DNA of 64,000 bases from Dehalococcoidales bacterium (GCA_028716225.1 JAQUQE010000004.1:62001-126000), one strand, 5' to 3'; shown: positions 17,839 to 25,350, numbered from the stretch's first letter. Notes: generated by a model from the letters alone, not told the origin. Numbers and translations are program-made.

Positions 17839-19047
17839 ATGGCAAAGACAATCGCAGAGATAAACGAGAAGATAAGAGAGGGTAAGGCGGTAGTGGTTAC
17901 CGCCGAAGAGATAATCGATATCGTCAAGGAGAAGGGCACCAGAAAGGCAGCCGATGAGGTGGATGTAGTTACTACCGGTACCTTCGGTCCGATGTGTTCC
18001 TCCGGAGCCTACATTAACATCGGGCACTCCAAGCCGAGGATAAAGCTGGGGGGCGGGCGGACCTACCTTAATGATGTTCCGGCTTACACCGGGTTGGCTG
18101 CGGTAGACCTTTATATCGGGGCCGGCGCTATTCCTGATGACGACCCCAAGAACAGGTCCTATCCCGGTGATTTCAACTACGGCGGCGGGCATGTCATCGA
18201 AGAACTGGTAGCCGGTAAGGACATCAAACTGATAGCCACCGCCTATGGTACGGACTGCTACCCCCGGAAAAAGCTGGAGACATGGATAAACATCCAGGAC
18301 CTTAACGAAGCCGTACTGTTCAATATCCGCAATGCCTATCAGAACTATAATGTGGCGGTGAACCTCTCGGACAAGACGATTTACACCTACATGGGGGTAC
18401 TGAAACCCAACCTGGCTAACGCCAATTTTTGCAGTGCCGGACAGCTCTCCCCGCTGCTCAACGACCCGTACTACAAGACCATCGGCATCGGTACCAGGAT
18501 ATTCTTGGGCGGCGGTACCGGCTTTATCGCCTGGCAGGGCACACAGCATAACCCCAATGTACTCCGCTCGGACAACGGGACCCCGAGAAGAGGGGCCGGC
18601 GCCCTGGCCGTAATCGGCGATCTGAAGCAGATGAATCCGCGCTGGCTGGTCGGGACAAGCATGATGGGGTACGGCTGTAACTTAACGGTGGGGATAGGAG
18701 TACCCATCCCGATACTCTCTGAGGAAATCCTGCGCTACACGGCAGTGAGTGATGAGGAAATCTTCGCCGCCGTAGTAGACTACTCAGAGGCATATCCAAA
18801 CCTGAAGCCGGATATCCTGGCCGAGGTCAGTTACGCCCAGCTAAAGAGCGGCACGATAGTAATCCGGGGGGAGAAAGTACCGACCGCTTCGCTGTCCAGC
18901 TACTCGAGAGCGGTAGAGATTGCCGATACTCTCAAGGAATGGATACTGAATGGGGAGTTCCTGCTGACCGAACCGGTAGCCCCCTTACCCGGGGTAGGCT
19001 CGGATGTGAACTGCAAGCCGCTTCCAGAACGCCCGATAATAGAATAA
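17839..19047 (+). CDS. DUF39 homocysteine-biosynthesis-type protein
   Basis: A 402-residue protein of the DUF39 family. In methanogens a DUF39 protein together with a ferredoxin-like partner has been linked to sulfur insertion that converts aspartate semialdehyde to homocysteine. The family's conserved segments are present: TTGTFGPMCSSGA with Cys53, the GGGRTYLNDV turn, GTDCYP with Cys140, and FLGGGTGFIAWQGTQH. This copy lacks the C-terminal CBS or 4Fe-4S extension found in some homologues, and no ferredoxin partner is adjacent. It stands alone between the glucan operon and the tRNA cluster. The family call is strong; the reaction is inferred from archaeal work. Confidence 0.85.
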   Translation: MAKTIAEINEKIREGKAVVVTAEEIIDIVKEKGTRKAADEVDVVTTGTFGPMCSSGAYINIGHSKPRIKLGGGRTYLNDVPAYTGLAAVDLYIGAGAIPDDDPKNRSYPGDFNYGGGHVIEELVAGKDIKLIATAYGTDCYPRKKLETWINIQDLNEAVLFNIRNAYQNYNVAVNLSDKTIYTYMGVLKPNLANANFCSAGQLSPLLNDPYYKTIGIGTRIFLGGGTGFIAWQGTQHNPNVLRSDNGTPRRGAGALAVIGDLKQMNPRWLVGTSMMGYGCNLTVGIGVPIPILSEEILRYTAVSDEEIFAAVVDYSEAYPNLKPDILAEVSYAQLKSGTIVIRGEKVPTASLSSYSRAVEIADTLKEWILNGEFLLTEPVAPLPGVGSDVNCKPLPERPIIE

Positions 19048-19097
19048 CGGCTGCGGTCACCGGAGACCGGGAGGTTAATTTTTGTGCCGGGTTATGT

Positions 19098-19103
19098 TAA
19101 AAT
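19098..19103 (+). promoter_or_regulatory. possible -10 element for the tRNA cluster
   Basis: TAAAAT lies 11 nt before the 5' end of tRNA-Trp, with a weak TTAATT 17 nt further upstream. The position fits a short-leader tRNA promoter. Confidence 0.35.
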
Positions 19104-19114
19104 AGGGACTGCGT

Positions 19115-19191
19115 AGGAGTGTAGCTCAGTTTGGTAGAGCAGCGGTCTCCAAAACCGCCGGTCGGGGGTTCGAGTCCTCCCACTCCTGCCA
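19115..19191 (+). tRNA. tRNA-Trp (anticodon CCA)
   Basis: Full cloverleaf: acceptor AGGAGTG pairs with CACTCCT, anticodon stem GCGGT/ACCGC encloses loop CTCCAAA with anticodon CCA at 19149-19151, T-arm GGGGGTTCGAGTCCTCC, and the 3' CCA is encoded. First gene of a four-tRNA array. Confidence 0.96.
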
Positions 19192-19198
19192 GATTTAG

Positions 19199-19285
19199 GC
19201 CGAGGTGGCGGAATTGGCAGACGCGCTAGCTTGAGGGGCTAGTGAGCGCAAGCTCGTGGGAGTTCAAATCTCCCCCTTGGCACCA
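19199..19285 (+). tRNA. tRNA-Leu (anticodon GAG)
   Basis: Class II tRNA with a long variable arm (TGAGCGCAAGCTCG region). Acceptor GCCGAGG pairs with CCTTGGC with one G-T pair, anticodon stem CTAGC/GCTAG, anticodon GAG at 19233-19235, CCA encoded. It lies 7 nt after tRNA-Trp. Confidence 0.95.
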
Positions 19286-19347
19286 GGAATCCGGCTCTAC
19301 TACCGGGAAAAAGAGAGGGGGGAAGGGCTCCGGTATATTTTGAACAT

Positions 19348-19422
19348 GCGGAAGTAGTTCAGCGGTAGAATGCTTCCTTGCCAAGGAAGAGGTCGCGAGT
19401 TCGAATCTCGTCTTCCGCTCCA
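19348..19422 (+). tRNA. tRNA-Gly (anticodon GCC)
   Basis: Acceptor GCGGAAG pairs with CTTCCGC, anticodon stem CTTCC/GGAAG, loop TTGCCAA with anticodon GCC at 19380-19382, encoded CCA. Third gene of the array. Confidence 0.96.
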
Positions 19423-19439
19423 ATAGAATAAAGCTGTGG

Positions 19440-19515
19440 GGCGACGTAGCCAAGAGGATAAGGCGGCGGTCTGCAAAACCGCTATTCACCGGTTCGAATC
19501 CGGTCGTCGCCTCCA
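19440..19515 (+). tRNA. tRNA-Cys (anticodon GCA)
   Basis: Acceptor GGCGACG pairs with CGTCGCC, anticodon stem GCGGT/ACCGC, loop CTGCAAA with anticodon GCA at 19473-19475, encoded CCA. Last intact gene of the array. Confidence 0.96.
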
Positions 19516-19522
19516 AATTTTT

Positions 19523-19552
19523 GCCGGGGCGGCGGAACTAGCAGACACAACG
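19523..19552 (+). pseudogene. decayed 5' half of a tRNA-Leu gene
   Basis: These 30 bases match the first 30 bases of the intact tRNA-Leu(TAA) at 23881 at 25 positions, and all five differences are transitions. The acceptor 5' strand, D-arm start and GCAGAC segment are recognisable. After this the sequence diverges, and no anticodon arm, T-arm or CCA end follows. It sits 7 nt after tRNA-Cys, the spacing of a former array member. Confidence 0.65.
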
Positions 19553-19700
19553 TAATTATGATAGTTAGCTCTGAGATTGACCGATACTGACCAAAATAAT
19601 CGTCATTTAAGATTAGTGCGTTGGAATGTTATTCCATGTGAGCGTCAAGGAAGCGGTCAATACCGGGAGGGGAGCGGTAAGCTTCTCTAGAGATAATGAC

Positions 19701-19949
19701 TTACCCCTGCGGTGGCATCTGGCTATTGCCTCGTAGGGCTTCCCACCGCTCTTCACCCAAACACTGTCGGGCTGAAGCGCACCATTCAATACAAGAAGAC
19801 ACTTGCTCCTGGTAAACGTACTGGCCGCATTGCTTGCATTTAATCCTGAGCTCGTCGGAAAACATCTCGACTTCATTACCGCAATTCGGGCACTTGTAAA
19901 TTGCAGCCCTCAGATTCCTCATATCCTGTCCCGGGCATTTGCCGATCAC
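19701..19949 (-). CDS. small cysteine-rich zinc-ribbon protein
   Basis: An 82-residue protein starting with GTG behind a strong GGGAGGT site 7 nt upstream. It has a zinc ribbon KCPNCGNEVE...IKCKQCGQYVY (two Cys-x2-Cys knuckles about 16 residues apart). A second Cys cluster SSCIEWCASARQCLGEERW follows and could bind another metal or Fe-S centre. The pattern recurs in anaerobe genomes as a short stand-alone protein whose role I cannot name. It lies 33 nt after the cupin gene and probably ends the hcp-cupin-zinc ribbon transcript. Confidence 0.72.
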   Translation of the reverse strand: MIGKCPGQDMRNLRAAIYKCPNCGNEVEMFSDELRIKCKQCGQYVYQEQVSSCIEWCASARQCLGEERWEALRGNSQMPPQG

Positions 19950-19982
19950 GATTAATACCTCCCGCTACTTGTATTCTCCTCT

Positions 19983-20327
19983 TCAACTATCCTTGATCAT
20001 AACCAGCATCATCTTAAATCTTTCGACCGCTTTAAGGGCATGAGGCCTGTTAGCCGGCATGATAACCGCTTCACCTGCTCCCATCCGAATGCTTCGGCCG
20101 CCGATAGTAATGTCAGCTTCACCATCGATCATATAGACCAAGGCATCGAAAGGAGCGGTATGCTCGCTCAATCCCTGCCCTTTGTCGAAAGCGAACAAGG
20201 TGACCGATCCCGCATTCCGTCCGATTATTGTCCGGCTTACTACCGTGCCGCTCTGGTAGTCGACCAGAGCGGCTATTTGTGCCGATTCAGCTATCAAAAC
20301 ATCCCCAGGGTTATTTTCTATGTCCAT
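19983..20327 (-). CDS. cupin-domain protein
   Basis: A 114-residue single-domain cupin. The first motif (GQGLSEHTAPFDALVYMIDGEADI) and second motif (AGEAVIMPANRPHAL) form the small beta barrel; the His in SEHTAPFDA and the Asp in FDALVYMIDG are candidate metal ligands, as is His in RPHAL. The start at 20327 is preferred over the ATG at 20357 because GAGGAGG (20339-20345) lies 11 nt upstream of it. It follows hcp by about 41 nt. Cupins of this type often accompany Hcp in anaerobes, perhaps as a metal or redox sensor; its biochemical role is unknown. Confidence 0.82.
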   Translation of the reverse strand: MDIENNPGDVLIAESAQIAALVDYQSGTVVSRTIIGRNAGSVTLFAFDKGQGLSEHTAPFDALVYMIDGEADITIGGRSIRMGAGEAVIMPANRPHALKAVERFKMMLVMIKDS

Positions 20328-20368
20328 AGGGTTACTAACCTCCTCAGTCGGAATCATAGACTCTCTGA

Positions 20369-21931
20369 TTACCCTAACATAGCCTTCATATCAGCCTCCG
20401 GAGTCGATATCGGTTTCAGATTGAATTTTTCAACCAGGACGCTGAGCACGGTGGGAGATACGAAGGCCGGTAGCGAAGGACCCAGATAGATGTTCCTGAT
20501 GCCAAGTGAAAGGAGAGTAAGTAAGATACAGACTGCCTTCTGCTCGTACCAGGATAAAACCAGTGAAAGAGGCAATTCGTTAACACCGCAATCGAAGGCT
20601 TTAGCCAATGCCACAGCTACTTGAATGGCCGAGTAGGCATCGTTGCACTGCCCCATGTCAAGTAACCGGGGCAGACCGGAAATTTCACCGATTTTAAGAT
20701 CATTGAAGCGGAACTTACCGCAGGCAAGTGTCAGCACTACCGTATTGTCTGGAGTTTGCTTCACGAACTCCGTATAGTAGTTGCGTCCCGGTTTAGCACC
20801 ATCACAACCACCAACGAGGAATATGTGTTTGAGAGATCCTGATTTCACCGCCCCAATGACCTTATCAGCTACTCCCATCACGGTATTTCTGGCAAAGCCG
20901 GTCATCAACTCGGTGCCTCCATTGATTCCAGTGAACTGCTTGTCTTCATCCCAGCCACCCAGCTCAAGCGCCTTTTCAATAACGGGAGTGAAATCTTTCT
21001 TGCCATCCTTGTCAGGTATATGTTTCAACCCCGGATAACCGACCACCGACGTGGTGAAAATATTCCCGGCATAAGACTCTCTGGGCGGCATGATACAGTT
21101 GGTAGTATAAAGAATCGGCGCGGGGAGATTATCGAACTCCTTCTGCTGGTTCTGCCAGGCAGTTCCGTAATTACCCTTCAGGTGGGAATACTTCTTCAGT
21201 TCCGGGTAGCCGTGGGCAGGCAACATCTCTCCATGGGTATAGATGTTAATACCCTTTCCCTCCGTCTGCTCCAAAAGTTGCTTCAGATCCAGCAGATCGT
21301 GACCGGTCACCACGATAAACGGCCCTTTTCCCACTTTCATACTCACTTTGGTAGGTACGGGATGACCATAGGCTGAAGTATTGGCTTCATCCAGCAGGGC
21401 CATGCACTTGAGGTTAACCTGCCCGAATTCCATGATCAAAGACAACCACTCATCTACGCTATGGTCTTCCCCGACGGCCCGCATGCCCTTGTAGAGCCAG
21501 GCGGTAACCTCCGGATCATCCTTACCCAGTATATGAGCATGCCAGGCATAGGCGGCCATGCCTCTCAACCCGAAAAGCAGTGTCGAGCGAAGCGAAACGA
21601 TATCGGTATCTCCATGGAAGAGTTTAGCCGGGTCGAAATCTGCGGCACCACCCAGTTTCTCCTTTGCTGCTTCCACTCGAATTTTGAGTTCAGCAATGCG
21701 CACCGGGTCGAAGTTAACATTAGTCAGGGTAGCGAAAAGTCCCTGCATCATCAGTTCATCTGCTTCTTTGCCCGGTGTTTTCCCTGCGGCGACACGTGCC
21801 AGACCTACCAGGGCGCAAACCAGCTCATCATGCTTATTGGCTACCTCAGGTTTCTTACCACAGACGCCCGCTTTGGTACAGCCCGTGCCTTTGGCTGTCT
21901 GCTCGCACTGGAAACAAAACATGTCAGTCAT
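20369..21931 (-). CDS. hcp: hybrid cluster protein (hydroxylamine/NO reductase)
   Basis: A 520-residue Hcp with the N-terminal 4Fe cluster motif Cys-x2-Cys-x8-Cys-x5-Cys (from residue 5) and the hybrid-cluster ligands further on (for example GHDLLDL, TNCIMPP, GGCDGAKPGRNYYT and ACGKFRFN). The length and N-terminal pattern fit class I. Hcp detoxifies nitric oxide and hydroxylamine in anaerobes. AGGAGGT lies 8 nt before ATG. A Crp/Fnr gene is divergent and the intergenic region carries a palindrome placed near -41 relative to the predicted hcp start, which suggests activation by that regulator. Confidence 0.95.
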   Translation of the reverse strand: MTDMFCFQCEQTAKGTGCTKAGVCGKKPEVANKHDELVCALVGLARVAAGKTPGKEADELMMQGLFATLTNVNFDPVRIAELKIRVEAAKEKLGGAADFDPAKLFHGDTDIVSLRSTLLFGLRGMAAYAWHAHILGKDDPEVTAWLYKGMRAVGEDHSVDEWLSLIMEFGQVNLKCMALLDEANTSAYGHPVPTKVSMKVGKGPFIVVTGHDLLDLKQLLEQTEGKGINIYTHGEMLPAHGYPELKKYSHLKGNYGTAWQNQQKEFDNLPAPILYTTNCIMPPRESYAGNIFTTSVVGYPGLKHIPDKDGKKDFTPVIEKALELGGWDEDKQFTGINGGTELMTGFARNTVMGVADKVIGAVKSGSLKHIFLVGGCDGAKPGRNYYTEFVKQTPDNTVVLTLACGKFRFNDLKIGEISGLPRLLDMGQCNDAYSAIQVAVALAKAFDCGVNELPLSLVLSWYEQKAVCILLTLLSLGIRNIYLGPSLPAFVSPTVLSVLVEKFNLKPISTPEADMKAMLG

Positions 21932-21983
21932 TCGATTACCTCCTACTTGATTCTGGCAGCAAATTATTTGCGCTGCTAAATAT

Positions 21984-21992
21984 AATATAATA
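21984..21992 (-). promoter_or_regulatory. -10 region of hcp
   Basis: On the minus strand the AT-rich run contains overlapping TATTAT (21992-21987) and TATATT (21989-21984). With the second hexamer the start falls near 21977 and the palindrome at 22011-22026 is centred about 41.5 bp upstream, the class II activator position. No good -35 box is present, as expected for an activator-dependent promoter. Confidence 0.45.
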
Positions 21993-22010
21993 CAATGACG
22001 ACGTGAAAGC

Positions 22011-22026
22011 GGTAACGTAGGTTACC
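22011..22026. promoter_or_regulatory. perfect 6-4-6 palindrome, probable Crp/Fnr-family operator
   Basis: GGTAAC-GTAG-GTTACC is a perfect inverted repeat between hcp and the divergent Crp/Fnr gene, ending 16 nt before the regulator's ATG. Half-site size and spacing fit a Crp/Fnr dimer. It would lie downstream of TATAAT boxes (21981-21991) usable by the regulator gene, so autorepression plus hcp activation is plausible. Confidence 0.55.
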
Positions 22027-22042
22027 AAAAAGAAGTTTTTCA

Positions 22043-22735
22043 ATGTATTTGGAATGGATTGATACCTTGAAGTCCGCTTTGCTGTTTCGCGGCATCGGCA
22101 GCGATTCTTTAAATATCATGCTCGATTGCCTAAAGCCGACTGTACGCCGGACCAAACAGCGTGAGATTATCGTAGCTTACGGTCAGCCGTTTCAGGGTAT
22201 CGGGATTATCGCCAGCGGCAAGGTGGCTCTTAGCAAAGAAACGTATTCCGGTAATCGCATTATCATGGAGATACTAGAAGCCGGCGATGTTTTCGGAGAA
22301 GTGGTGGCCTTTTCAGACCGCAGAATCTGGCCGATGACCGTTATCGCACAGGAAGATTGTGTCTTACTTTTTCTCCCGCCGGATAAGATAACCGGTGCCT
22401 GCTCAAATATCTGTTCTTCTCACAGTACCCTGATTATAAACATGCTGCGAATCTTATCCAACCGGGCTGCAATGTTGGATAAGAAGATAGAGCACATTTC
22501 ATCCAAGAATATCAGAGGTAGAATCAGCAGCTATTTGCTGGATATCTACCTCCAGTCGGGTAATAAGGAACTCACGCTCACGATGAAAAGGCACGAGCTC
22601 GCGGACTATCTCAACATACCCCGGCCTTCTTTATCCCGAGAAATGGGTTCGATGCGTGATGACGGGATCATTGAATTTGAAGGCTCACATGTTACCGTCA
22701 AGAATGTACTGAAACTGGAGAAGTCAATCCAGTAA
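22043..22735 (+). CDS. Crp/Fnr-family regulator, HcpR-like by context
   Basis: A 230-residue regulator. Residues about 15-125 form the cyclic-nucleotide-binding-type beta barrel (GIGIIASGKVAL, EILEAGDVFGEVVAFSD). A long dimer helix follows, then a winged helix-turn-helix (MKRHELADYLNIPRPSLSRE, about residues 180-199). There is no N-terminal four-Cys set as in Fnr, so it probably does not sense oxygen with a 4Fe-4S cluster; haem or NO sensing as in HcpR proteins is possible. Divergent transcription from hcp with a shared palindrome supports control of hcp. A strong terminator follows at 22820-22851. Confidence 0.85.
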   Translation: MYLEWIDTLKSALLFRGIGSDSLNIMLDCLKPTVRRTKQREIIVAYGQPFQGIGIIASGKVALSKETYSGNRIIMEILEAGDVFGEVVAFSDRRIWPMTVIAQEDCVLLFLPPDKITGACSNICSSHSTLIINMLRILSNRAAMLDKKIEHISSKNIRGRISSYLLDIYLQSGNKELTLTMKRHELADYLNIPRPSLSREMGSMRDDGIIEFEGSHVTVKNVLKLEKSIQ

Positions 22736-22819
22736 TTTCCCATCGCCAACTGTGGCCTAAGACCAGTAACTGCTGCAATGCTGATACCAGTGTGGTTTCT
22801 TCCCAAACAAAAGTGAATC

Positions 22820-22851
22820 AAAGGGCGCCTCGATTGCTGAGGCGCCCTTTT
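22820..22851. terminator. bidirectional intrinsic terminator
   Basis: GGGCGCCTC (22823-22831), a 7-nt loop and GAGGCGCCC (22839-22847) form a perfect 9-bp GC-rich stem with T's on the plus strand and A's (T's on the minus strand) on the other flank. It separates the convergent Crp/Fnr and peroxiredoxin genes. Confidence 0.93.
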
Positions 22852-22876
22852 CAAGCATCTTCATCTAAAGGCTAAA

Positions 22877-23593
22877 TTAGTCTTCAAATGCCTGGCTTAC
22901 CTTCCAGACTTTCCAAACGTTGCCCACCAACTCCGGACCCGGCTTCAGTGTCGGCTTACCGGGCTTCCAGCCCGAAGGAGTGGCTTCTGTTCCCTTGGAA
23001 TTCCGTACCAGTTGGAACGCTTTGATTTGCCGGATAGATTCACTAACATTTCTGCCCACCGGAGGTGTTAACACTTCGAATCCCTGTATATTGCCATCGG
23101 GATCGATGATGAACCTGCCTCTCGTTTCGACGCCGCTATCCTCGTCGTATATGCCATACAATTTTCCTATACTGCCGTCCTGATCGGATAACATCGCGAA
23201 CGGAATGTCCTTGTTAATCATCTTGGAAAGTTCATGTTCATTCCACATCTTATGTACAAAGACACTGTCCACACTGACCGACAGTACTTCTACACCCAGG
23301 TCTTGCAGTTCGGCATACTTTTCAGCAACTGCTGAAACTTCCGTCGCTCAGACAAAGGTGAAGTCACCCGGGTAGAAGCACAGCAATACCCATTTCCCTT
23401 TATATTCGGAGAGACTGGTATTCATGAACTTGCCTTTGTAGAAAGCGGGGGCGGTAAAATCGGGGGCTGGTTTTCCTACCTTTACCATCGCTTGTTTCGC
23501 CTCCTTTACATTCAACTCGGTATTAGGAGCAGTCTCAAGAGTCGGCTTCTTAATAGGTGGCCTCTGGCATCCTGGCTTAAACTCTTCAGGCAT
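22877..23593 (-). CDS. selenocysteine-containing peroxiredoxin (TGA read as Sec82)
   Basis: One continuous frame of 238 residues is interrupted only by a TGA at 23350-23348. The TGA lies exactly where peroxiredoxins carry the peroxidatic cysteine: Pro-Gly-Asp-Phe-Thr-Phe-Val-[TGA]-Ala-Thr-Glu-Val, that is the Pro-x3-Thr-x2-Cys motif with Cys replaced. Both sides match AhpC/Prx1-type proteins, including [13 protein letters not shown] and the Arg in RGRFIIDP. A stem-loop at 23320-23337 fits a bacterial SECIS. The part after Sec82 has no cysteine: the usual resolving site (Val-Cys-Pro in GxVCPAGW) reads Ala-Thr-Pro-Ser-Gly-Trp. It would thus work as a 1-Sec enzyme using an external reductant. 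ATG 23593 has AAGGAGG 7 nt upstream. The N-terminus is about 38 residues longer than usual. Sec machinery is not in the window. Confidence 0.85.
23320..23337 (-). promoter_or_regulatory. candidate bacterial SECIS element
   Basis: Read 5' to 3' on the minus strand, TTTCAGC (23337-23331), loop AGTT, GCTGAAA (23326-23320) form a perfect 7-bp stem. The loop begins 17 nt after the TGA and has G as its second base, within the rules known for bacterial SECIS elements (loop 16-37 nt from UGA, G among the first two loop bases). Confidence 0.7.
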
Positions 23594-23624
23594 AAGCAAA
23601 CCTCCTTACTGACAACTATATATT

Positions 23625-23630
23625 ATTATA
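23625..23630 (-). promoter_or_regulatory. -10 element of the peroxiredoxin gene
   Basis: A perfect TATAAT on the minus strand 31 nt before the ATG at 23593. No convincing -35 box, so an activator may be needed. Confidence 0.45.
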
Positions 23631-23880
23631 CTATTTTTTCGGGCCGTTGTGTGGTAAATAAGACAAAATGATTGGGGTAGTGAATGAGCCATGCTACAGC
23701 TTATGAGCACCTCAAGCCAAAGGTGCTTCGGAAGCTCTGGGCCATACATCGGTAGCGTTTACAACGGGCACCTATTCTCATATAATATCTGGTATACAAG
23801 ATCATGGCGTTACCGGACGACGTGATTCCCGTAGCAGTTCGACGTCAAACCTGACATAACGCTGGAGTCCTCATCGTAAT

Positions 23881-23965
<85 letters not shown>

Positions 23966-24222
23966 GCTACAAAGCGGTAAGCAACTAGTAACAATTCCCT
24001 CAAACCTGGGTACGGTGGTCCTGTTTCCCACTCCGTAGCGTTCTACAATGACTATTTAAGCCCTGCCGCCTCGGTAATCGGGTAAATTTTATTACAGGAC
24101 AGGATATTGCCCGTTTCCTGGACAACCTGGAGTCAGGTTAGTTAGCTGCCATGACGGCTTGAAGCCTTTTAAATCACCAATCTCTTCAGGAAACCTGTAT
24201 ACCGGCGGCGAGACATGATATG

Positions 24223-24684
24223 TTAGCCCTGTATTTGCTTACCAGTTATCCGGGTGATGTCAATTCTGATTACGTTTACAGTGGCAAGTGACGTTTTTCC
24301 GAATGTGAAATCCCCTTTATCGTAGTGGTTCATTATTATATTAAGACCATGTGACTTTTTTTCATCATCCAAAATATGGGCCTTGCCAAATCCAATTACA
24401 CTCCGATATTTCATGGAGCAATCACAGGGAGTCTCTGCCCTAGTAAACTCCAAATCAATCGCCATTTCAAAGCAAACCTTAGGGTTCTTATTTATGATAT
24501 CAATCTTCCGTCCATCAAGCCTGCTGTGAAAATAGAGCTTGCCCCTTTCGTAACCGAAACAGACTGGCACTACGTATGGTTCGTCACCATCGGCAAGACC
24601 AATATGGCAAACCATGGCCCTCTCGATTATTTTCTCAATTTCGCTGATATCATCAAACTTCCTATTGCCCAAGATCACCCCCAC
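24223..24684 (-). CDS. pyridoxamine 5'-phosphate oxidase-like flavin-binding protein
   Basis: A 153-residue split-barrel protein of the PNPOx-like superfamily, subgroup related to NimA-type nitroimidazole resistance proteins. Typical segments are the N-terminal helix DISEIEKIIERA, CHIGLADGDEPYVVPVCFGYERGKLYFH (about residues 26-53) and the central YRSVIGFGKAHIL strand. It probably binds FMN or F420 and acts as a small redox enzyme. The substrate cannot be read from the sequence. It is a single gene with no close partner. Confidence 0.85.
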   Translation of the reverse strand: MGVILGNRKFDDISEIEKIIERAMVCHIGLADGDEPYVVPVCFGYERGKLYFHSRLDGRKIDIINKNPKVCFEMAIDLEFTRAETPCDCSMKYRSVIGFGKAHILDDEKKSHGLNIIMNHYDKGDFTFGKTSLATVNVIRIDITRITGKQIQG

Positions 24685-24884
24685 GATTTTTGTTAAGTAT
24701 AAACGAAGGTCGCAGCCATAAACAACCGCTACGATATCAACTATGGTGTGCCCTCACCATCTCGTAACATCACCATACCCCACGAATCCCACACAACCCA
24801 AAGTAAATGAAAAGATATGGCCCTACTTACTGAATTAGAAAAAGAGGAGCAGGTTAGGATATACCGTGTACGAAGAGAAACCGG

Positions 24885-25157
24885 CTAACCCGCTCCGGTG
24901 TCATGCTGACTCTGTTGCTTACGGCGCTGCTGCCGGGCCGCAATGTATATCAAAACAATGCCTAAAGCGATTGCGGTTAGTATCTTAGCCGGTCTCGGTA
25001 TATCCATGTTCATAAAGAAAACGATGGCATAGATACCGGATAGGGCACAAAGCCCGTACATGACTAAATGTATGCTTAGCTGCTTTCCCTTGACTGCTCT
25101 CCAGATCAGCCAGCCGACAAAACCGGCAGCTAATATTATCGCCAGGGCAATAAACAT
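24885..25157 (-). CDS. small membrane protein, three predicted spans
   Basis: A 90-residue protein with hydrophobic segments at about 2-20, 30-50 and 56-73, and a polar C-terminal tail rich in Gln, Arg and Lys. No family is recognised. It is the last gene of a minus-strand trio (25926-24885) with gaps of 2 and 5 nt, so the three proteins are surely co-made and may form one complex. Confidence 0.6.
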   Translation of the reverse strand: MFIALAIILAAGFVGWLIWRAVKGKQLSIHLVMYGLCALSGIYAIVFFMNMDIPRPAKILTAIALGIVLIYIAARQQRRKQQSQHDTGAG

Positions 25158-25162
25158 CTAAA

Positions 25163-25348
25163 TCACCGACCTCTCTCTTCGAAATACTTGCCCAACGCAC
25201 CGAAAAGACCTACCAGCAGAAGGAGACAACCCAATTTACCAGGCTCAGAGAGGTATTTCACATATTCCCACGCCAGATAACCTAGTCCGGCAATAGCAGA
25301 GACTGTCCCGACAATATAGAGGATATATATTTTTATCTGTTCCCCCAC
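25163..25348 (-). CDS. small membrane protein, two predicted spans
   Basis: A 61-residue protein with hydrophobic helices at about 7-28 and 37-52 and a charged C-terminus (KYFEERGR). No family is recognised. It lies between the anchored extracytoplasmic protein and the three-span protein, only 2 nt after the first gene, which indicates translational coupling. Confidence 0.55.
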   Translation of the reverse strand: MGEQIKIYILYIVGTVSAIAGLGYLAWEYVKYLSEPGKLGCLLLLVGLFGALGKYFEERGR

Positions 25349-25350
25349 TG

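Noticed and set aside
17749-18549. 266-codon open frame antisense to the DUF39 gene
   Set aside because: Overlaps a conserved gene for most of its length and shows no motif.
19226-19516. Open frame on the minus strand across tRNA-Leu, tRNA-Gly and tRNA-Cys
   Set aside because: It is the antisense of tRNA genes and encodes the well-known false protein pattern (TGFEPVNSGFADRR type) that arises from reversed tRNA sequences.
22877-23599. Two separate genes or a frameshifted pseudogene instead of one selenoprotein
   Set aside because: Both pieces are in the same frame, the only break is TGA at the catalytic position, and a SECIS-like hairpin follows. The second piece has no ribosome site of its own.
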